A stretch of 64,000 nt of DNA from an uncultured Massilia sp. (GTDB taxonomy: Bacteria > Pseudomonadota > Gammaproteobacteria > Burkholderiales > Burkholderiaceae_D), in contig NZ_CAJYEB010000049.1 in NCBI RefSeq assembly GCF_913773735.1, positions 1 to 64,000 of the forward strand, in the 5' to 3' direction. The notes beneath the pieces were generated by a model. That model searched no databases. It saw nothing but the letters and a program-made list of their open reading frames with translations, and was not told the origin of the DNA. The translations under genes and the position numbers were made by a program. Each line of letters begins with the position of its first letter. Position 1 is the first letter of the stretch. This document shows positions 60,007-64,000 of this stretch, piece by piece.

Positions 60007-60490
60007 ACGCAGCGCCGGGGTGACGCTGATCGAACTGATCGTGGCCCTCGTGATCGTCGGCGTGGCGATCGCCGGCGCCGTCGCCGCCTTCTCGCGTGCC
60101 GACATCGGCAGCGCCAATCCCGCGGTCGCGCAACAGATGGCCGCCGTCGCCGACAGCATGATGGAGGAAGTCCTGCTCAAGCCGTTCAACCGCCCTGCCG
60201 GCAACACGGGGCCGCCGGCATCGAACCAGCGCCGCGACTTCGTCGTCGTGGACGACTACAATGCCTATGCCTCGACCGGCATCCTGGACGTCGAGGGCAA
60301 TGCCATCCCCGGACTCGCGGCGTATTCGGTGCGGGTCGACGTGGCCCCCGTGCAGGGCGGCCTGCACGGCATCCCGCAGGCCGATACCCGGATGATCACC
60401 GTTACGGTCCGCAACGCGTCCATGCCCCAGCCGTTCGTGCTGACCGGCTGGCGCACGCAGCCCCTGCTGCCGGGGGAGCAGACACCATGA
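59996..60490 (+). CDS. mshD: MshD-like pseudopilin
   Basis: 164 residues with prepilin signal SAGVTLIELIVALVIVGVAI (Val+1, Glu+5). The downstream QMAAVADSMMEEVLL segment and the short globular part match MshD. The ATG at 59996 lies inside the mshC end and follows GGAAGGA. Confidence 0.78.
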   Translation: MWNKRSAGVTLIELIVALVIVGVAIAGAVAAFSRADIGSANPAVAQQMAAVADSMMEEVLLKPFNRPAGNTGPPASNQRRDFVVVDDYNAYASTGILDVEGNAIPGLAAYSVRVDVAPVQGGLHGIPQADTRMITVTVRNASMPQPFVLTGWRTQPLLPGEQTP

Positions 60491-61332
60491 GGCGCACGCG
60501 CGGCTTCACCCTCGTGGAACTGGTGATCGTGATCGTGCTGGTCGGAATCGTCGGCGCCATCGTGTCGATGCAACTGCGCCCCGCGCTGGCATCCTACCTG
60601 GCGGTCGGCCGCCGCGCCAACCTGGCCGACCAGGCCGACGGCGCGCTGCGCCGCCTGGTCGCCGACGCCCGCGCCGCCGTCCCGAACTCGCTGCGCCTGC
60701 TGACCGACTGCAACGGCGTCGAAATGGTGCCGACGTCGGATGGCGGCCGCCTGCGCACCCTGCCCGACGTCGACAGGAGCGGCAGCGTCCCCTTCGACCC
60801 GGCCAAGCCGGCCGTCGCCTTCGACGTGCTCAGCCAGCTTCCCGCCACGGCGCCCGGCGACTGGATCGTGATGGCCAACCAGAGCGCGGCCGACGTGTAC
60901 GGCACAGCCAACAGCGCCCAGATCGACACGCTGGCCGCTTCGCCGGATCCGGCGCTCGGCGTCTCGCGCATGTCCCTGAAGTCGGCCATGACCCTGCCCG
61001 GCGGCTACAACGGCGGACGCTTCGTGGTCGTGCCGAATGCGCAGCTCGGGGTCAGCTACGTGTGCGCCAACCCCGGCGTCGCCAATGGCAGCGGCACCGG
61101 CGTGCTGCTGCGCGTGTCCGGCTACCCGTTCCGCGGGCGGCCGGCGGCCACCTGCCCCGACCTGACGAACGCCCCGGTGGTCGCCAGCAAGGTGGCGGCC
61201 TGCACCTTCATCTACCGGGAGAACGAGAATGCGACCCAGCAGAGCGGCTACGTGCAACTGACCGTGGACCTGGCCGACGGTGGCGAGCGCACCACGCTGA
61301 CGATGGGCGCGCATGTGGAGAACGTCCCGTGA
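60487..61332 (+). CDS. mshO: MshO-like pseudopilin
   Basis: 281 residues with signal TRGFTLVELVIVIVLVGIVG (Phe+1, Glu+5), continuing SMQLRPALASYLAVGRRANL and DQADGALRRLVADARAAVPN, the typical MshO layout. ATGA overlap with mshD. Confidence 0.8.
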   Translation: MRRTRGFTLVELVIVIVLVGIVGAIVSMQLRPALASYLAVGRRANLADQADGALRRLVADARAAVPNSLRLLTDCNGVEMVPTSDGGRLRTLPDVDRSGSVPFDPAKPAVAFDVLSQLPATAPGDWIVMANQSAADVYGTANSAQIDTLAASPDPALGVSRMSLKSAMTLPGGYNGGRFVVVPNAQLGVSYVCANPGVANGSGTGVLLRVSGYPFRGRPAATCPDLTNAPVVASKVAACTFIYRENENATQQSGYVQLTVDLADGGERTTLTMGAHVENVP

Positions 61333-61862
61333 AGCGCGCACAGGGTGGATTCGCCTACGTGGCGGCGGTCGTGTTCCTGGTGGTGCTGGCCGGCCTTGCG
61401 GCCGCCGTGCTGCGCCTGAACGGCGCCCAGCAGGCGACCGTCAGCGGCGCCATGCTGGGCATGCGCGCGGGCCAGGCCGCGCGCGGCGGCCTGGAGTGGG
61501 CTTTCTACCAGCTGCGCGGTGGAGCAGCGCAGGCCTGCAACGACATCGGCAACGGCCCGGCCACGCCTGCCAATCCGGCCGCCAACGGCAAGAGCACGAC
61601 GCTCGGCGACTTCGCCCAGGGCCAGGGCTGGCGCGTGACGGTGACCTGCACCGCTCGCAGCTATGGCGAGGGCGAGGTGTTCGACGACGCCAAGGGGACC
61701 GCCAAGGCGCAGACGAAGCTGATCTTCGAACTGAATGCCTGGGCCTGCAACGGTGCGGCCGCCGCGTGTCCCGACAATGCCAGCGCCGCCGCGCCCGACT
61801 ACGTCGAACGGCGCCGCAGCGCCTCGATCTGCGTGACCGATACCGGCGGCGGCTGCTACTAG
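61329..61862 (+). CDS. mshP: MshP-like pseudopilin
   Basis: 177 residues starting at a GTG that overlaps the mshO stop (GTGA). The N-terminal segment RAQGGFAYVAAVVFLVVLAG lacks Glu+5, as MshP and PilX do. MRAGQAARGGLEWAFYQL is the usual MshP follow-on. It ends the msh-like set; no mshA, mshE or mshL homologue is in the window. Confidence 0.78.
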   Translation: MKRAQGGFAYVAAVVFLVVLAGLAAAVLRLNGAQQATVSGAMLGMRAGQAARGGLEWAFYQLRGGAAQACNDIGNGPATPANPAANGKSTTLGDFAQGQGWRVTVTCTARSYGEGEVFDDAKGTAKAQTKLIFELNAWACNGAAAACPDNASAAAPDYVERRRSASICVTDTGGGCY

Positions 61863-61960
61863 CATCGTTACACCGCGTAGATGCGCGAGGGGTCGTTCTT
61901 TACGCGGCGTTTCGGCTTGCGGATCCAGACTGGCGGGGTGCCAACCACAGAAGGAATGCC

Positions 61961-62500
61961 ATGCCCGCCGACCCGCTTCCCGCCAACGCCTTGCGGCGCC
62001 GCCACGCCGGCGCGACGATCGTCGCCATCGCCGGCCCCGGCCCGGCCCCGCTCCACGCCCAGCGGGGCGAACGCCTGGCCCGCCTGCGCCGGCGCGCCGG
62101 CCACCGCGTCCTGCTGGTCGACGCCACGCTGCTCGACGCCGCCGCCGGCGACTAAGACGACGTGCTGGTCGATGCCGGCGGCTGCGCCGCGCGCGACTGC
62201 TGCTGCGCGCTGGCGGCGGCCCAGGTGGCGCTGGTGCCGGTGGCCCCGGGCGACGCCGATCCGGTGCGCAACTATGGGCTGATCGCGCGCCTGAACGCGG
62301 CGCGCATGGCCAATCCCGGCCTGCGCGTGCTGTTCGTCGCCCTGGGCGACGGCGCGCCGCAGGCGCTACGCACCGTGCAGGCCTACGCGCGCGAGGTGAT
62401 GTCCGGCCACGTCGCGGCCACGGTGCTCGACGCCGCCGCGCTGCGCGACGACGGCAGCCTGGCGGCGCTGGGCGACGAGGTGTTCGGCCAGCGGCACTGA
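61961..62500 (+). pseudogene. ParA/MinD-like P-loop protein broken by an in-frame TAA
   Basis: A single frame of 179 codons is open except for TAA at 62153-62155. Before it come GATIVAIAGPG and HRVLLVDATLLDAA; after it come DDVLVDAGGC, VALVPVAPGDADPV and NPGLRVLFVALGDG. Together these follow the ParA/MinD fold order, where Y-D-D-V-L-V-D-A is common, so the TAA probably replaced a Tyr codon by one base change. The Walker A lysine loop is also missing, and the region between strands 1 and 3 is shortened, so decay had begun earlier. A good AAGGA ribosome site remains before the ATG. An alternative is two very small genes. Confidence 0.6.
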
Positions 62501-62556
62501 CGCGCCGGCGCATCGCCGTGCTAGCATCCCGTCCATTCGACAACGACGGGGTGCCG

Positions 62557-63411
62557 ATGCGCGTTCCTCTCCTTTCCTCCCTCGACGCGCTGCTGCTGGA
62601 CGCGCGCGCACGTCCGCTGGCCGGCTGGCGCCGGGGGCTGGCGGAATTCCTGATGTTCGGGGTGAAGGAGGCGCGCGCCTGCCTGTTCGCCGGCCTGTTC
62701 TTCGGCGCCGTGCTGCTGGTGCCGCGCGCCGGCATCCTCGGGCTGCCGCGCTACGACGCGCTGCTGGCCATCGCGCTGGCGATCCAGGCCTGGATGCTCC
62801 GCACGGGCCTGGAAAGCCGCGACGAACTGAAGGCGGTGTGCCTGTTCCACCTGCTCGGCTTCGCGCTGGAGGCGTTCAAGACCTCCAGCGGGATCCGCTC
62901 ATGGTCGTATCCCGACTTCGCCTGGACCAAGGTGGCCGGCGTGCCGCTGTTCTCGGGATTCATGTACGCGGCCGTCGGCAGCTACATCATCCAGGCCTGG
63001 CGCCTGCTCGACCTGCGCGTGCGCCATCATCCGCCGCACTGGATGTCGGCCCTGGTGGCGCTGCTGATCTACGCGAATTTCTTCGCCCACCACTGGCTGG
63101 GCGACGCGCGCTGGTACCTGGCGGCCGTGGCGCTCGGCCTGTACGCGCGCACCACGGTGTATTTCCGGCCGCTCGACCGCGAGCGGCGCATGCCGCTGCT
63201 GCTGGGGTTCGTGCTGACCGGGTTCTTCATCTGGCTGGCCGAGAACGTGGGCACGTTCTGGGGACTGTGGCGCTATCCGAACCAGCTGGGCGCGTGGTCG
63301 GCCGTCCACGTGGGCAAGTGGCCGGCCTGGTCGCTACTGGTCGTCATGACCTTCACGATCGTGGCCAACCTCAAGCACCTCAAAGCGAAGATACATGTGC
63401 CAGCGCCGTGA
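62557..63411 (+). CDS. DUF817 membrane protein
   Basis: 284 residues with about eight hydrophobic helices and DUF817 motifs: KTSSGIRSWSYPDFAW, PLFSGFMYAAVGSYI and FGLWRYPNQLGAW-like sequence (seen as FWGLWRYPNQLGAW). Function unknown. The ATG at 62557 was chosen for the GGGG-rich site and because upstream residues are not hydrophobic. Its 3' end overlaps the small convergent gene by 32 nt. Confidence 0.82.
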   Translation: MRVPLLSSLDALLLDARARPLAGWRRGLAEFLMFGVKEARACLFAGLFFGAVLLVPRAGILGLPRYDALLAIALAIQAWMLRTGLESRDELKAVCLFHLLGFALEAFKTSSGIRSWSYPDFAWTKVAGVPLFSGFMYAAVGSYIIQAWRLLDLRVRHHPPHWMSALVALLIYANFFAHHWLGDARWYLAAVALGLYARTTVYFRPLDRERRMPLLLGFVLTGFFIWLAENVGTFWGLWRYPNQLGAWSAVHVGKWPAWSLLVVMTFTIVANLKHLKAKIHVPAP

Positions 63412-63541
63412 CGCCGGTCTTGGCGAACGCCAGCGCAACGGGCAGCGCGCACAGCGCCAGCATGACACCGATGCGCACGCGCAGCGCGCGCTGCTTCTGT
63501 TCCTCCAGACGGGAAATCCGGTCGCCTGCCTCGTTGTTCAT
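63380..63541 (-). CDS. Small single-helix membrane protein
   Basis: 53 residues. A charged N-terminal part (NNEAGDRISRLEEQKQRALR) that looks like a short coiled coil is followed by one hydrophobic helix (VMLALCALPVALAFA). The ATG has a strong AAAGGA site, which supports it as real despite its size. Overlaps the DUF817 gene tail to tail. Function unknown. Confidence 0.55.
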   Translation of the reverse strand: MNNEAGDRISRLEEQKQRALRVRIGVMLALCALPVALAFAKTGVTALAHVSSL

Positions 63542-63777
63542 GGAAATCCTTTCATGTATGGTGAATAATGCAATCATAATACGGGGACGCGAAAACTGGC
63601 GACACGAATGGACGCGCCCCCCGAAGCGGCCGGCTGCACGCCGCGGCGCCCCCTGCACGCCGGGTCCCGTTTGCCGCGCGAAACATCCAGCGTACACCCA
63701 TCGTAAGTACAAATCCATGCGTTAGAATCAATACCTGGAATTCCTTTTTCGTATACGTCTGTTTTTATCCACGCCCC

Positions 63778-64000
63778 ATGTCCACCCGCCTGAAACTCGA
63801 TAACCTGAAGGACGTGCTGTCGCTGGCGGTGCGCGGCGCCCCGTTCGACGCGCTGCTCGCCAGCATGCTGCAGGCGGCGCACGCGCTGACCGGCCCCGGC
63901 ACCCAGGCCGCCTTCTACCTGGTCGACGACGCCGACGGCGCGCTGCACCTGAGCGCCGCGATCGGCCTGGCGCCGGGGTTCACGCAGGCGCTGCGCGTCG
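63778..64000 (+). CDS. GAF-domain protein, N-terminal fragment
   Basis: Only the first 74 codons are inside the window. After MSTRLKLDNLKDVLSLAV the sequence AAFYLVDDADGALHLSAAIG matches the start of a GAF sensory domain, as found at the front of histidine kinases and cyclases. No ribosome site stronger than a G-poor stretch is seen; the upstream 236 nt are A/T-rich and contain TAGAAT (63723-63728) as a possible -10. The output domain lies beyond the edge. Confidence 0.65.
   Translation, partial: MSTRLKLDNLKDVLSLAVRGAPFDALLASMLQAAHALTGPGTQAAFYLVDDADGALHLSAAIGLAPGFTQALRV

Noticed and set aside
1..64000. CRISPR arrays, rRNA, tRNA, phage attachment sites
   Set aside because: No regularly spaced repeats, no tRNA cloverleaf, no rRNA segments and no integrase were seen; the only tandem repeats are short coding or stop-codon duplications.

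Overview
The window is about 64 kb of high-GC bacterial chromosome with ordinary Gram-negative gene structure (Shine-Dalgarno starts, many 4-nt stop/start overlaps). The gene mix suggests a soil or water betaproteobacterium of the Oxalobacteraceae (Massilia/Duganella type). It includes two periplasmic GH92 mannosidases, a PQQ glucose dehydrogenase, a type IVa minor-pilin operon ending in pilY1, an MSHA-type pseudopilin operon, a Fur-controlled TonB receptor and an ECF41 sigma factor. The taxon is inferred from gene content only. I saw no rRNA, tRNA, CRISPR array or complete insertion sequence; an IS1595-type transposase tail lies at the left edge.

Layout. 1-4.9 kb: transposase tail, wrbA, then an MFS transporter plus GH94 phosphorylase operon (probably cellobionic acid use) behind a strong promoter with a LacI-type operator. 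4.9-6.8 kb: a two-gene OLD-like ATPase/TOPRIM module that resembles anti-phage systems. 6.9-10.4 kb: SPFH protein, LysR, DUF2798 and a GntR-like LacI regulator. A second copy of the same operator core lies beside that regulator, on a leftward promoter that drives no gene but runs into an intrinsic terminator; I read this as a candidate small RNA. 10.7-17.8 kb: PAS/GGDEF/EAL protein, lipid kinase, TetR, amino-acid-type binding protein and a MaoC-like protein. 17.87-20.45 kb: three universal stress proteins interleaved with two unusual hemerythrin-like proteins, with an FNR/Anr-type box about 60 nt upstream of the first and the last gene.

20.5-31.2 kb: small enzymes, DUF3108, then the leftward operon pilE-fimT-pilV-pilW-pilX-pilY1 and a GNAT gene. 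31.3-36 kb: two coupled GH92 alpha-mannosidases. 36-44 kb: EamA exporter divergent from an Lrp regulator, GGDEF protein, Na+/alanine symporter, gcd and DUF4126. 44.2-49 kb: siderophore receptor divergent from a DUF3649-PepSY-DUF3325 operon, with Fur boxes for both. 49-56.2 kb: nfsB, an MRJP-like protein, LysR, ECF41 sigma factor, HIT protein, a hypothetical protein, cytochrome P450 and TetR. 56.4-61.9 kb: mshQ-mshC-mshD-mshO-mshP-like operon. 62-64 kb: a ParA-like gene broken by an in-frame stop, DUF817, a 53-codon membrane protein and the start of a GAF-domain gene.

Themes. Aldonate metabolism appears at two loci: Gcd makes aldonates in the periplasm, and the GH94/MFS pair would take up and split cellobionate. 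Two pilus-tip gene sets could make alternative surface fibres. The most interesting items for follow-up are the operator-controlled small RNA candidate, the FNR-box stress/hemerythrin cluster, and the ATPase/TOPRIM pair.
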